Positions 32,490 through 40,747 are shown, counted from the stretch's first letter. The stretch: 64,000 nucleotides of DNA from Umezawaea tangerina (GCF_003002815.1 NZ_PVTF01000010.1:310001-374000), one strand, 5' to 3'. The notes: generated by a model not told the origin, from the letters alone. Numbers and translations are program-made.

Positions 32490-34045
32490 TTCCTGTGCTC
32501 GTGGTCGGCGGCGGAAGCGTCGGGCTGCTCACCGCGGCGCTGCTCGTCCACCACGGCGTCCCCGCGGTGCTCGTCGAACGCCGGGCCGGGCCGTCGGTCC
32601 ACCCGCGCGCCACCGGCATCGGTCCCCGCACGGTCGAGGTGCTGCGCGAGCTCGGGCTCGACGCCGCCGCCGACGCCAAGGCGGTGGACCTGCGGGGGGC
32701 CGTGGGCAAGGCGGTGGCGCGGACCGTCGTCGAGATGGGCGCGGGCGACGTCGTGACCGTACCCATGCCGACCCCGGTCGAGGGCGAGCTGGAGCTGACG
32801 CCGTTCCGGCTGCGGGGCGTGTGCGCGCAGGACCGGCTCGACGCCGTCGTGGCGGCGGACCTGGTGCGGCGCGGGGCCGACCTGCGCTGGTCGACCCGCC
32901 TGGTGGGCATCGCGCAGGACGCCGACGGGGTGGACGTCGAGCTGGAGGGTCCGGACGGTCGCCATCGGTTGCGCTGCGCGCATGTCGTGGCCGCGGACGG
33001 TGCGCACAGCGCGGTGCGCAACGCCCTCGGCATCGGCACGTCCGGTCCGGGCGACCTGGGCAAGACGATGATCAACATCCTGTTCCGCGCCGACCTCCGC
33101 CCGCACCTGCGGGGGCTGTCCTTCGCCACCTGCACGATCACCGTGCCGGAGGCTCCCGGTCTGCTGGTCACCGTGGACGGCGCGACGGACTGGGTCTTCC
33201 ACGTCACCTGCGACGTCGAGGCGGGGGAGCGCCCCGAGGACTTCACCCCCGAGCGCTGCGCCGCGATCGTCCGGACGGCGGTCGGCGACCCCGACCTCGA
33301 CGTCGAGGTGCGCAGCGTGCTCCCCTGGCGGCCCCGCAGCGCCCTGGCCGACAGGTTCACCTCCGGTCGGGTGTTCCTCGTCGGCGACGCCGCGCACACC
33401 GTGTCGCCGCTGGGCGCGTTCGGCCTCAACACCGGGGTCGCCGACGCGCACAACCTGGCGTGGAAGCTGGCCGCCGTGCACCGCGGCGAGGCGGGTGCGG
33501 GTCTGCTCGACACCTACGCGCACGAGCGCGAACCGGTCGCCGCGGCGACGCTGGACCAGGCGCTGCGCAGGCTCGGCGACCCCCGACTGCACTGGGGCCG
33601 CGGACCCGAGGCCGACGCCGCCAGGCAGGCCGCGGGGGTGTGGGCGGCACCGGTCGTGCACCTGGGGCAGCGCTACGACTCGGCCGCCGTAGTCGACCCG
33701 CACCCGGAGCTGCCGTCCACAGTGGACCTCGTGCTGGACGGCACACCGGGCTCACGGGTGCCCCACGCGTGGGTCGACGGGGTCTCGACCCTCGACCTGG
33801 TGTCGTCCCGCTGGACCCTGCTCGTCGGCACCGCGGGCGACCGCTGGCTCGCCGCCGCGTCGGAGGTCGGTCTGCCCGCGCACCGCGTCTCCGCACCGTG
33901 GTTGTCCGCCGAGGGCGCGATGTTGGTGCGGCCGGACGGGATCGTCGCGTTGCGGGTCGTGGCCCCGGCAGGGGATCCGGTGCGGTTCCTCACCGGGGTC
34001 CTCGACCAGGTGCTGGCGCGGCCGGTCGCGGTGTCGAGCGCCTGA
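32465..34045 (+). CDS. FAD-dependent aromatic monooxygenase (PgaE/RdmE-like)
   Basis: 526 residues, the length of polyketide-type aromatic hydroxylases with a C-terminal thioredoxin-like domain. Motifs: VLVVGGGSVGLLTAALLVHHG (FAD), HVVAADGAHSAVRNALG (DG), VFLVGDAAHTVSPLGAFGLN (GD). N-terminal ERRAGPSVHPRATGI is typical for PgaE/MhpA-like enzymes. Substrate is probably an aromatic compound; detoxification is as likely as biosynthesis. The start lies 6 bp after TACGGT. It is divergent from a TetR repressor that probably controls it. Confidence 0.85.
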   Translation: MTDTTYPEVPVLVVGGGSVGLLTAALLVHHGVPAVLVERRAGPSVHPRATGIGPRTVEVLRELGLDAAADAKAVDLRGAVGKAVARTVVEMGAGDVVTVPMPTPVEGELELTPFRLRGVCAQDRLDAVVAADLVRRGADLRWSTRLVGIAQDADGVDVELEGPDGRHRLRCAHVVAADGAHSAVRNALGIGTSGPGDLGKTMINILFRADLRPHLRGLSFATCTITVPEAPGLLVTVDGATDWVFHVTCDVEAGERPEDFTPERCAAIVRTAVGDPDLDVEVRSVLPWRPRSALADRFTSGRVFLVGDAAHTVSPLGAFGLNTGVADAHNLAWKLAAVHRGEAGAGLLDTYAHEREPVAAATLDQALRRLGDPRLHWGRGPEADAARQAAGVWAAPVVHLGQRYDSAAVVDPHPELPSTVDLVLDGTPGSRVPHAWVDGVSTLDLVSSRWTLLVGTAGDRWLAAASEVGLPAHRVSAPWLSAEGAMLVRPDGIVALRVVAPAGDPVRFLTGVLDQVLARPVAVSSA

Positions 34046-34048
34046 TCG

Positions 34049-34735
34049 CTAGTCCTGCTCGTCGGCGGTGATGTGGGCGAGCAGGGCCTGCCGGGCGGAG
34101 TGGACGTGCTCCTCGGCGCGCCGGGCCAGGGTCGCGACCTTGCCGGAGCGCAGCAGGGCCGCCAGCTCGCGGTGCTCCTCGACGACGCGGGCGCTGTAGT
34201 GCTCGAAGCCGACGGCGATCCGGCGCAGCTGGAACAGGTAGACCTGCGACCGCAGCGCCTCCCACGCCTCGGTGAGCCTGCGGTTGCCCGCGGCGGCGTA
34301 GACCTGGTCGTGGAACGCGATGTCGAGCGCGAGCAGCCGCGGGCCGGAGGTGTCGCCGTCGAGCTCGATCGCCATCGCGTCGACCAGGTCGTCGAGCTCG
34401 CCCAGCTGGTCGGCCGACGCGGTCCGGCGCGCGCTGGTCGCGGCCAGCCGGTCCAGTGCGGCGCGCACGGCGTAGACCTCCTCGACGTCGTGCGCGGTGA
34501 CCTCGACGACGGTGGTGCCGCGGTGCCAGGCGCTGCGCAGCAGTCCTTCGCCCTCCAGCATCGCGAGCCCTTCGCGCACGGACCCGCGGCTGATGTCCAA
34601 CGAGGCGGCGAGGTCGACCTCGCGCACCGCCGAGCCGGGCGGGAAGGTGCCCGCGAAGATCGCCTCCCGGACGCGGTCGGCCGCCTCGTGGGCCAGCCCG
34701 CGCCGGTTCGCCTTGCCCAGTGGTGCGTTGGTCAT
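34049..34735 (-). CDS. GntR-family regulator (FadR subfamily, FCD domain)
   Basis: 228 residues. The winged HTH (AADRVREAIFAGTFPPGSAV, VDLAASLDISRGSVREGLAML) precedes a helical FCD domain with metal-binding-type residues (LDIAFHDQVYAAAGNRRL ... VEEHRELAALL). An 11-bp perfect inverted repeat touches its start codon, indicating autoregulation and control of the divergent VOC/SDR/amidotransferase operon. The 3' end is 3 bp from the convergent monooxygenase stop. Confidence 0.88.
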   Translation of the reverse strand: MTNAPLGKANRRGLAHEAADRVREAIFAGTFPPGSAVREVDLAASLDISRGSVREGLAMLEGEGLLRSAWHRGTTVVEVTAHDVEEVYAVRAALDRLAATSARRTASADQLGELDDLVDAMAIELDGDTSGPRLLALDIAFHDQVYAAAGNRRLTEAWEALRSQVYLFQLRRIAVGFEHYSARVVEEHRELAALLRSGKVATLARRAEEHVHSARQALLAHITADEQD

Positions 34736-34759
34736 GTCCTAATGTTGACATTAGGACAT
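34734..34759. promoter_or_regulatory. GntR operator, perfect inverted repeat
   Basis: ATGTCCTAATG-TTGA-CATTAGGACAT: 11-bp arms, overlapping the GntR start codon by 2 bp and 47 bp upstream of the divergent VOC gene. The AT-rich centre TAATGTTGACATTA resembles FadR-family sites. It is unusually AT-rich for this genome. Confidence 0.7.
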
Positions 34760-34806
34760 CGTGGGTTGCAATGTGGGGCGACGCCACCGACCCCGAGGAG
34801 CGGTCC

Positions 34807-35229
34807 ATGACCACCAGTCCCGCCGTCCACCTGGCCATCCCGGTCGACGACCTGGGCGCGGCCCGCCGCTTCTACTCCGACGTGCTCGGCCTGGCGGAGG
34901 GCCGGTCCACCGACCACTGGGTCGACTGGGACCTGCACGGCCACCAGCTCGTGACGCACCTCGTCGACGGCGGCCCGGTCCCCGCCGGGACCAGCGCCGT
35001 GGACGGGCACGCCGTGCCGATCCCGCACTTCGGGCTGCTGCTGGCGACCGACGACTTCCACCGGTTGGCCGACCGGCTGCGCGCGGCGGGCGTCGACTTC
35101 GTCGTCGAGCCCTACCGGCGCTTCCCCGACGAGCCCGCGGAGCAGTGGACGATGTTCTTCCACGACCCGGCGGGCAACGCGTTGGAGTTCAAGGCTTTTC
35201 GCGACTCCTCGAAGGTCTTCGCCCGATGA
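34807..35229 (+). CDS. VOC family protein (glyoxalase/dioxygenase fold)
   Basis: 140 residues, single VOC domain with two beta-alpha-beta-beta-beta motifs. It starts VHLAIPVDDLGAARRFYSDV; the C-terminal part has TMFFHDPAGNALEFKAF, where His and Glu are typical metal ligands. GAGGAGCGG precedes ATG 34807. The stop overlaps the SDR start (ATGA). First gene of a three-gene operon controlled by the divergent GntR regulator. Confidence 0.85.
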   Translation: MTTSPAVHLAIPVDDLGAARRFYSDVLGLAEGRSTDHWVDWDLHGHQLVTHLVDGGPVPAGTSAVDGHAVPIPHFGLLLATDDFHRLADRLRAAGVDFVVEPYRRFPDEPAEQWTMFFHDPAGNALEFKAFRDSSKVFAR

Positions 35230-35984
35230 GGCGGGTCCTGGTCACGGGTGCCTCGCGCGGGATCGGGCGGGCCGTCGCGCTGGCGTTCGCCGAGCGGGGC
35301 GACCGGGTCGCGGTCCACTGCGCGGCCAACCGCGAGGACGCCGAGGAGACGGTGCGGCTGCTCCCCGGCGACGGTCATGCGCTGGTCGTCGGCGACCTCG
35401 GCGACCCCGAGGTCGCGCGGCGGGTGGTCGAGGAGGCCGTGGCGGCGCTGGGCGGGGTCGAGGTCCTGGTCAACAACGCCGCGGTGGCCCCGACCGCGGC
35501 AACCCGGCACGACCCCGCGGAAGTGTCCTATTCGGACTGGCAGGAGGTCTGGCGGCGGATGGTCGACGTCAACCTGCTGGGTGCGGCGAACCTGACCTAC
35601 CACGTGGTCCGGCACCTGGTGGACCGCGGTGCCGCGGGCAGCGTCGTCAACGTCGGGTCGCGCGGCGCCTTCCGGGGTGAGCCGGACTTCGCCGCCTACG
35701 GCGCGACCAAGGCCGCGCTGCACGCGTTCGGCCAGTCGATGGCCGTGGCGCTGGCCCCGCACGGGATCTCGGTGACGTCGGTGGCGCCGGGGTTCGTCGC
35801 GACCGAACGGCAGGCGGGCAAGCTCGCGGGCCCGGCCGGGGAGCGGCTGCGCGGGCAGAGCCCGTTCGGCCGGGTGGGGACGGCGCGGGAGGTGGCCGCG
35901 GCCGTGGTCCACCTGGCCTCCCCGGAGGCCGCGTGGTCCTCCGGCGCGGTGCTCGACCTCAACGGCGCCTCCTACCTGCGATGA
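35226..35984 (+). CDS. Short-chain dehydrogenase/reductase
   Basis: 252 residues, classical SDR. Cofactor motif VTGASRGIGRAV, NNAAVAP, catalytic Ser in VVNVGSRGAF (Ser of GSR), Tyr-x3-Lys in FAAYGATKAALHAF, and the C-terminal PGFVATE. NAD(P)-dependent oxidation or reduction of an unknown substrate. Translationally coupled with the VOC gene upstream and followed by the amidotransferase gene after 11 bp. Confidence 0.88.
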   Translation: MRRVLVTGASRGIGRAVALAFAERGDRVAVHCAANREDAEETVRLLPGDGHALVVGDLGDPEVARRVVEEAVAALGGVEVLVNNAAVAPTAATRHDPAEVSYSDWQEVWRRMVDVNLLGAANLTYHVVRHLVDRGAAGSVVNVGSRGAFRGEPDFAAYGATKAALHAFGQSMAVALAPHGISVTSVAPGFVATERQAGKLAGPAGERLRGQSPFGRVGTAREVAAAVVHLASPEAAWSSGAVLDLNGASYLR

Positions 35985-35995
35985 GGGGAACGGTC

Positions 35996-36712
35996 ATGAC
36001 GAAGACCGCGCTGGCCGTGCGGCACCTGGCGTTCGAGGACCTCGGCCTGCTGCACCCGCTGCTCGTCGGGAGCGGTCACACCGTGCGGTACCTGGACGTC
36101 GGCGTCGAGGGCGTCGACACCGACGCCATCGCGGCGGCCGACCTGGTGGTCGTGCTCGGCGGACCGATCGGCGCCAACGACGAGGACCGCTACCCGTTCC
36201 TGGGCGAGGAGATCGCCGCCATCCGCAAGCGGCTCGACGGCGGTGGGCGGACCCTGGGCATCTGCCTCGGCGCGCAGCTGGTCGCGCGGGCGCTGGGCGC
36301 CGACGTCGTGCCGTCCGGGCACACCGAGATCGGCTACGCGCCGCTGGAGCTCACGCCGGAGGGGGCCGGCTCGCCGTTGCGCCACCTCGACGGCGTGCCG
36401 GTGCTGCACTGGCACAACGACCGGTTCGACGTCCCGCGCGGTGCCGTCCGGCTGGCCTCGACCCCGCGCTGCCCGAACCAGGCGTTCGCGCTGGGCGCCG
36501 ACGTCCTGGCGTTGCAGTTCCACCTGGAGACCGACCACCGCGTGGTCGAGCCGTGGCTCATCGGGCACGCGGAAGCGCTTGCGGCGGCGGGGATCCACCC
36601 CCGTGACATCCGGACCGCCGCCGCGGCGGCGGGTCCCGCGCTCACCGCCGCGGCGTCCTGCGTGGTCGAGGAGTGGCTGAGGGGGCGCCTCGACGGAGAC
36701 GCCCCCTCGTGA
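35996..36712 (+). CDS. Class I glutamine amidotransferase (GMP-synthase-like)
   Basis: 238 residues. The nucleophile elbow is RTLGICLGAQLVARALG (Cys) and the His-x-Glu partner is ALQFHLETDH. The N-terminal VVVLGGPIGANDED is the oxyanion-strand region. Such stand-alone proteins resemble the GMP-synthase glutaminase domain; some act in polyamine or glutamate-conjugate hydrolysis. ATG 35996 has AGGGGAACGG upstream; ATG 35981 overlaps the SDR stop and is an alternative. Last gene of the GntR-controlled operon. Confidence 0.85.
   Translation: MTKTALAVRHLAFEDLGLLHPLLVGSGHTVRYLDVGVEGVDTDAIAAADLVVVLGGPIGANDEDRYPFLGEEIAAIRKRLDGGGRTLGICLGAQLVARALGADVVPSGHTEIGYAPLELTPEGAGSPLRHLDGVPVLHWHNDRFDVPRGAVRLASTPRCPNQAFALGADVLALQFHLETDHRVVEPWLIGHAEALAAAGIHPRDIRTAAAAAGPALTAAASCVVEEWLRGRLDGDAPS
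36679..36708. terminator. Hairpin at the convergent 3' ends
   Basis: GAGGGGGCG (36679-36687) pairs with CGCCCCCTC (36700-36708), at the end of the amidotransferase gene and facing the lyase gene. Confidence 0.6.
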
Positions 36713-36718
36713 CCGGTC

Positions 36719-37555
36719 TCAGAGCTTGCTGGTGCTGATGGCGAAGTTGGAGAAGTAGGAGTGCACTTCCTTCTTCGGGCCCCAGCTCGTGTCGTGCCCG
36801 CCGAAGAAGGTGGAGAAGAAGACCCCCTTGAACTTGATGCCGGAGATGCCCGGCGCCGACTTGCTCGACAGCACCTGCTCGCCGTCGTACCAGACGGTGA
36901 TCTGCCCGGTGGAGCGGTTCACCGACTGCTGGATGGTGTGCGTGCTGCCGTCGGGCGAGAAGTTCCACGACCCGAGGCCGATGTCCTTGCCGTATCCGTC
37001 GTCGGTGGGCGTGTAGACGTAGACCTCGCCCTTGCTGCCGTTGCGGAACATGAACCGCGTCGACCACGCCTGCCCGTGGTTGCCGCCGCTGGCCTCGCCG
37101 GTGTTGCCGCCGTAGAGGCCGGGCAGCTTGCCGCCGAGGCCGAAGTCGAAGCCGGACGGGAACCGCACGTCGTACTTGAGGTAGAGCGTGGTGGCGCCGG
37201 TCAGGTCGGAGTGACCGTTCTTGGCGAGGTTCTGGTAGAACTGCCCGCCGCCGGAGGTGGGGCAGTTCGTGCACGACGGCGCGGAGGACCCCTTGCCGTA
37301 CTTGACGTCCAGGGTCGCGCCGCTCGCCTTCATGTTGCCGAAGCCGAACTCGCCGCTGCCGTCGACGCCCCAGGCGTCGCGCCAGGAGGACGACGGGAAG
37401 CCGGAGAACGTGCCGGTCCACGTCGAGGCCGCGGCCTCCACGGATCCCGGCAGCGCGGCCGAGGCCGGTGCGGCGTGGGCGGCGGGGGAGAGTGCGACGG
37501 CCGAGACGGCCACCGCGAGCAGGGTCTTGGCCAGCCGAGAAGCCAGATGCGACAT
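36719..37555 (-). CDS. Secreted PL14-like polysaccharide lyase
   Basis: 278 residues with a clear signal peptide (SRLAKTLLAVAVSAVALSPA, AHA cleavage). The jelly-roll domain has LYLKYDVRFPSGFDFGLGGK, then LPGLYGGNTGEASGG, WSTRFMFRNGSKGEVYVYT and VWYDGEQVL. This pattern occurs in proteins classed near polysaccharide lyase family 14 (alginate/glucuronan lyases), including many fungal ones. Substrate is inferred to be a uronic-acid polymer. GAAGGAAAGGAAGACC precedes ATG 37555. A promoter with a DasR-type box lies upstream, so expression probably follows N-acetylglucosamine availability. Confidence 0.72.
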   Translation of the reverse strand: MSHLASRLAKTLLAVAVSAVALSPAAHAAPASAALPGSVEAAASTWTGTFSGFPSSSWRDAWGVDGSGEFGFGNMKASGATLDVKYGKGSSAPSCTNCPTSGGGQFYQNLAKNGHSDLTGATTLYLKYDVRFPSGFDFGLGGKLPGLYGGNTGEASGGNHGQAWSTRFMFRNGSKGEVYVYTPTDDGYGKDIGLGSWNFSPDGSTHTIQQSVNRSTGQITVWYDGEQVLSSKSAPGISGIKFKGVFFSTFFGGHDTSWGPKKEVHSYFSNFAISTSKL

Positions 37556-37610
37556 CCGGTCTTCCTTTCCTTCGAAGGGGCGGTGCCCTTGGCGGCGGCG
37601 TGGTGGAAGA

Positions 37611-37639
37611 CGTTAAGCGGTCTAGACCACAAGTTCAAG
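37611..37639 (-). promoter_or_regulatory. Promoter of the lyase gene with DasR-type (dre) box in the spacer
   Basis: Minus strand: -35 TTGAAC (37634-37639), 17-bp spacer, -10 TAACGT (37611-37616). The spacer contains AGCGGTCTAGACCACA in plus orientation (37617-37632), 14 of 16 positions matching the published DasR consensus AGTGGTCTAGACCACT. Bound DasR would block RNA polymerase. Confidence 0.7.
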
Positions 37640-37700
37640 ATGGCGATTCATGTTCATGGATGTGAACCACTGGATCGGGGTGATCAGGTCTGCCACGGTG

Positions 37701-38936
37701 ATGACCATGCGCGACGACGCCGGGAGCGGCTTTCGGGCGGCCTTCGGCGTCGCCGAGTTCCGCGTGCTCTGGTGCGCCTCGCTCACCTCGATCGTCGGCG
37801 ACCAGCTGGCCAGGCTCGCCCTGTCGATCCTGGTGTTCCAGCGCACCGGCTCACCCGCGTGGACCGCGCTGACCTACGCGCTGACGATGCTGCCCGGCCT
37901 GCTGTCGGGCGTGCTGCTCACCGGGCTCGCCGACCGGTACCCGCGGCGGACGGTGATGGTGTGCAGCGACCTGGGCCGGGCCGCGCTGGTGGCCGTGATG
38001 GCCGTGCCCGCGGTGCCGCTGCCTCTGGTCGTGGCGCTGCTGGTGCTGGTGCAGCTGGCCGAGCCGCCGTTCGCTGCCGCCCAGGGCGCGCTGCTGCCGG
38101 TGGTGCTGGGGGAGCGGCGCTACGAGGCGGGCCAGTCGATCCACCTGATCACCCACCAGGTCGGGCTGCTGCTCGGGTTCGCGGGCGGCGGGCTCGTGGT
38201 CGCCTGGCTCGGGACGTCCGGCGCGCTGGCCGTCGACGCCGTCACGTTCGCGCTGTCCGCGCTGCTGCTCCGGCTCGGCCTGCGCCCGCGACCGGCGTCG
38301 CTCACGCCGTCGGACGGACCGTCCACCGGCGTGTGGTGGGCGCAGGTGCGGGCGGGCGCGGGACTCGTGTGGCACGACCGGCGGCTGCGGCTGCTCATCG
38401 CGATCGGCTGCCTGGCCGCGTTCGCCGTCGTCCCGGAAGGACTCGCCGCGCCGTTCTCCGAGGAGGTCGGCGCCGGGGTCGCCGGGGTCGGCGTGCTGCT
38501 GGCCGCCGATCCGGCCGGGATGGTCGTGGGCGCGCTGCTGCTGCGGCTCGTGCCCGCCGCGGCGCGGGTGCGGCTGCTCGGCCTGCTCGCCGTCGCCACG
38601 GTGCTGCCGGTGGCCGGGTACTTCCTCTCGCCCGGTCTCGGGTTCGCCGTCGGGCTGCTCGCGCTGTCCGGCGCGTTCAGCGCGTACCAGGTCACGGCCG
38701 GTGCCACGTTCGTCCGACTGGTACCCGACCGGCGGCGCGGGCAGGCGCTGGGCTTCGCCCGCACGAGCCTGGTCGCCGCCCAGGGCCTCGGCGTGGCCGC
38801 GGGCGGTCTCGTGGCGCAGTGGACCGGGTCCACCACGGGCACGATCGCCGCCGCGGGGGCCGCGGGAACGGTGTTGGCGCTCGCCGCGGCCGCCTCGTGG
38901 TCCAGGGTGTCCACAACGGTGACTACAGACGGTTGA
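37701..38936 (+). CDS. MFS transporter, 12 membrane segments
   Basis: About 411 residues (start chosen at MTMRDDAGS). Hydrophobic helices and the loop-2/3 motif GLADRYPRRTVMV, plus FVRLVPDRRRGQALGFAR between helices 10 and 11, fit the MFS drug-exporter-like group (DHA3/enterobactin-exporter type). Direction of transport is probably export. ATG 37650 opens the frame earlier but gives an odd N-terminus. It is divergent from the PL14-like gene, and the DasR box lies in the shared upstream region, so it may be co-regulated. Confidence 0.82.
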   Translation: MTMRDDAGSGFRAAFGVAEFRVLWCASLTSIVGDQLARLALSILVFQRTGSPAWTALTYALTMLPGLLSGVLLTGLADRYPRRTVMVCSDLGRAALVAVMAVPAVPLPLVVALLVLVQLAEPPFAAAQGALLPVVLGERRYEAGQSIHLITHQVGLLLGFAGGGLVVAWLGTSGALAVDAVTFALSALLLRLGLRPRPASLTPSDGPSTGVWWAQVRAGAGLVWHDRRLRLLIAIGCLAAFAVVPEGLAAPFSEEVGAGVAGVGVLLAADPAGMVVGALLLRLVPAAARVRLLGLLAVATVLPVAGYFLSPGLGFAVGLLALSGAFSAYQVTAGATFVRLVPDRRRGQALGFARTSLVAAQGLGVAAGGLVAQWTGSTTGTIAAAGAAGTVLALAAAASWSRVSTTVTTDG

Positions 38937-38941
38937 CCGCT

Positions 38942-38962
38942 TCACCAGATCTTGTCGCGCAT
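38942..38962 (-). CDS. Six-codon ORF MRDKIW, copy 2
   Basis: ATG CGC GAC AAG ATC TGG TGA on the minus strand. GAGGGAGGT, a near-perfect RBS, ends 8 nt before the ATG. The 20-bp sequence covering the stop and all six codons is repeated exactly at 39016-39035, again behind an RBS. Too short for homology. It lies in the gap between the convergent MFS gene end and the divergent diguanylate-cyclase gene. It could be a leader or signalling peptide, or a translated micro-ORF; no processing enzyme is adjacent. Confidence 0.4.
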   Translation of the reverse strand: MRDKIW

Positions 38963-39015
38963 GTCGGCCCACCTCCCTCGTTCCCCCAGTAGTACGGCCG
39001 GAAACGGGAGTCGGG

Positions 39016-39036
39016 TCACCAGATCTTGTCGCGCAC
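39016..39036 (-). CDS. Six-codon ORF VRDKIW (GTG start), copy 1
   Basis: GTG CGC GAC AAG ATC TGG TGA, preceded by GGAGGTGA with a 5-nt gap, which is full complementarity to the 16S 3' end. An in-frame GTG at 39045 would give VTTVRDKIW. It encodes the same peptide as copy 2, which lies 53 bp downstream on the same strand, so both could be on one transcript. Confidence 0.4.
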   Translation of the reverse strand: MRDKIW

Positions 39037-39157
39037 GGTGGTCACCTCCACTCCGTGTCGTCACCCCGGCAGCGGCTGACTTCGCCCCTGGTCACGATTA
39101 CCGTGACGCTCCGTCCGGTCCTGGTGCACGCCAGGGCGACCGCGTCGTGAGGCGAAC

Positions 39158-40510
39158 ATGGACATGGGACATCGCGCGGACGCTCCGGTGCGGACCGGAG
39201 CGCCGTGGCGCGCCGTGCCGGGCTGGTCCCTATGGTCCCTGTCCGCACGGGCGTTGGCGTACGTGCTGCTGGTGGATTCGGGCGCTGTTCTCGCCGTCGT
39301 CCTCAGCGCGCTGGGTCCGGTCCCGGCCAGGTCGTGGGCCGTCGCGGCCGTCCTGGCGGGCTGCGCGGGCGCCCACCTGCACTTCTCCCGGTGGATCGAG
39401 CGCATCCGCCGCGACCACAGCCACCTGCCGCACGTCGACCTGTGCAGCATCTGGATCTTCGCGGGCGCCCTCGTGCTGCCACCGCTGCCCGCGGTCCTGC
39501 TCGTCGCGACGATCTACCTGCACCGGTGGTGGGTGGTCGGCCGCTGGGACGCCTCCCGACCACCGCACCGGTGCCTGTTCACCGGGTCCATGATGGTCCT
39601 CGCCGCACTGGCCGCCAACGGCGTCTCCGCCGCCACCGGCCTGCGTGGACACCTCATGGCGGGCCGGCCCTCCGGAGTGCTGGACCTGGTCGGCATCATC
39701 GGCGCCGGAGCCGCCCAGTGGGGCGTGAACTCGCTGCTCGTCGGGATCGTCATCGCCCTGACCGTGAAGCTGCGCAAGATCGGCGAGGCCGTCGGCAGCG
39801 GCGCGGACAACCTGCTCGAGATCGGACAGCTCGCCCTCGGCTCGTTCGTCGCGCTCGCCGTCGCCTGGTGGCCGGGGTTCGCGGCGCCGATGGTCGTGGC
39901 CGCGGTCGCGCTGCACCGGACCGTGCTCATCCACCAGCTGGAACTGGCGGCCCGGACGGACAACAAGACCGGACTGCTGAACGCCGAGGCCTGGCACCTC
40001 CAGGCACGACTGGAACTCCAACGCACCCGCGCCCGCCAGACACCGTCGACGCTGGGGCTGTTCATGATCGACGTGGACCACTTCAAGGACGTCAACGACC
40101 GCTACGGCCACCAGGTCGGCGACTCGGTGCTGCGCGCGATCGCCGACGCCCTGTCCTCCTCGGTGCGCCGCGGCGACTCCGTGGGCCGCTTCGGCGGCGA
40201 GGAGTTCGCCGTCCTGCTCCCGATGGTCGAACGCACCGAGGCCCTGCTCATCGCCGAACGGGTCCGGTCGCAGGTGCTGGGGCTGAAGATCGACGACAGC
40301 GCGGGCGGAGTGGTCACGGGGCTGGGGGTCAGCATCGGCGTGGCGATCTGGCCGGAGGTGGACGAGGACACGGTGGAGGGGGTGCTGGCCGCGGCGGACT
40401 CGGCGCTGTACGAGGCGAAGCGGCTGGGGAGGGATCAGGTGCAGGTGGCGGGGGTGGTGCGGAGGTTGAGGTGGGTGCCCGCGGTGAGGAGGGGGCAGGT
40501 GGTGGATTGA
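39158..40510 (+). CDS. Membrane diguanylate cyclase (GGDEF)
   Basis: 450 residues. About six membrane helices in residues 20-260 form a MASE-like sensor region without a recognised ligand motif. The GGDEF domain follows a short linker (ARTDNKTGLLNAEAWH) and contains MIDVDHFKDVNDRYGH and the active GGEEF loop. The RxxD inhibitory site (RRGD) lies five residues before GGEEF, so product inhibition is expected. It should make c-di-GMP from GTP at the membrane; no EAL domain is present. In actinomycetes c-di-GMP controls development through BldD. Confidence 0.9.
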   Translation: MDMGHRADAPVRTGAPWRAVPGWSLWSLSARALAYVLLVDSGAVLAVVLSALGPVPARSWAVAAVLAGCAGAHLHFSRWIERIRRDHSHLPHVDLCSIWIFAGALVLPPLPAVLLVATIYLHRWWVVGRWDASRPPHRCLFTGSMMVLAALAANGVSAATGLRGHLMAGRPSGVLDLVGIIGAGAAQWGVNSLLVGIVIALTVKLRKIGEAVGSGADNLLEIGQLALGSFVALAVAWWPGFAAPMVVAAVALHRTVLIHQLELAARTDNKTGLLNAEAWHLQARLELQRTRARQTPSTLGLFMIDVDHFKDVNDRYGHQVGDSVLRAIADALSSSVRRGDSVGRFGGEEFAVLLPMVERTEALLIAERVRSQVLGLKIDDSAGGVVTGLGVSIGVAIWPEVDEDTVEGVLAAADSALYEAKRLGRDQVQVAGVVRRLRWVPAVRRGQVVD

Positions 40511-40629
40511 GGGGCTTGGGTGTCGTTGGGTGTTCTTGCCGTTGTGGGTGTCGCCTGGTGTTCGAGTTGCGGTGTGTCGCCCGGTGTAGGTGCCGCGGAC
40601 TCTGGGGGTATCGCTACAGCGGACCCATG

Positions 40630-40747
40630 TGCGGTCGGCTTGACTTGGGGCCCCTTTTTTGGGCTTCGTCGGGCGAAAAAGGGCAGGTGGTAGAGCCTGC
40701 CCGCCGACTCATTGTAAGCCCAAAAACCCCAAGTCAAGCCGACCGCA
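40630..40747. repeat. Long inverted-repeat element (MITE- or ncRNA-like), ~118 bp
   Basis: The ends TGCGGTCGGCTTGACTTGGG(G) (40630-40650) and its complement (40727-40747) are perfect 21-bp inverted repeats. Inside, TTTTTTGGGCTT (40655-40666) pairs with AAGCCCAAAAA, and GGGCAGG/CCTGCCC (40681-40702) forms a central hairpin. It is AT-richer than its surroundings. AGCGGAC occurs on both sides (40618-40624 and 40750-40756). No ORF inside. Confidence 0.75.

Noticed and set aside
38942-39036. MRDKIW ORFs as biarylitide-type precursors
   Set aside because: Those precursors are pentapeptides with crosslinked aromatic residues and sit beside a P450 gene; here there is one Trp and no P450 nearby. Kept only as an unexplained micro-ORF pair.
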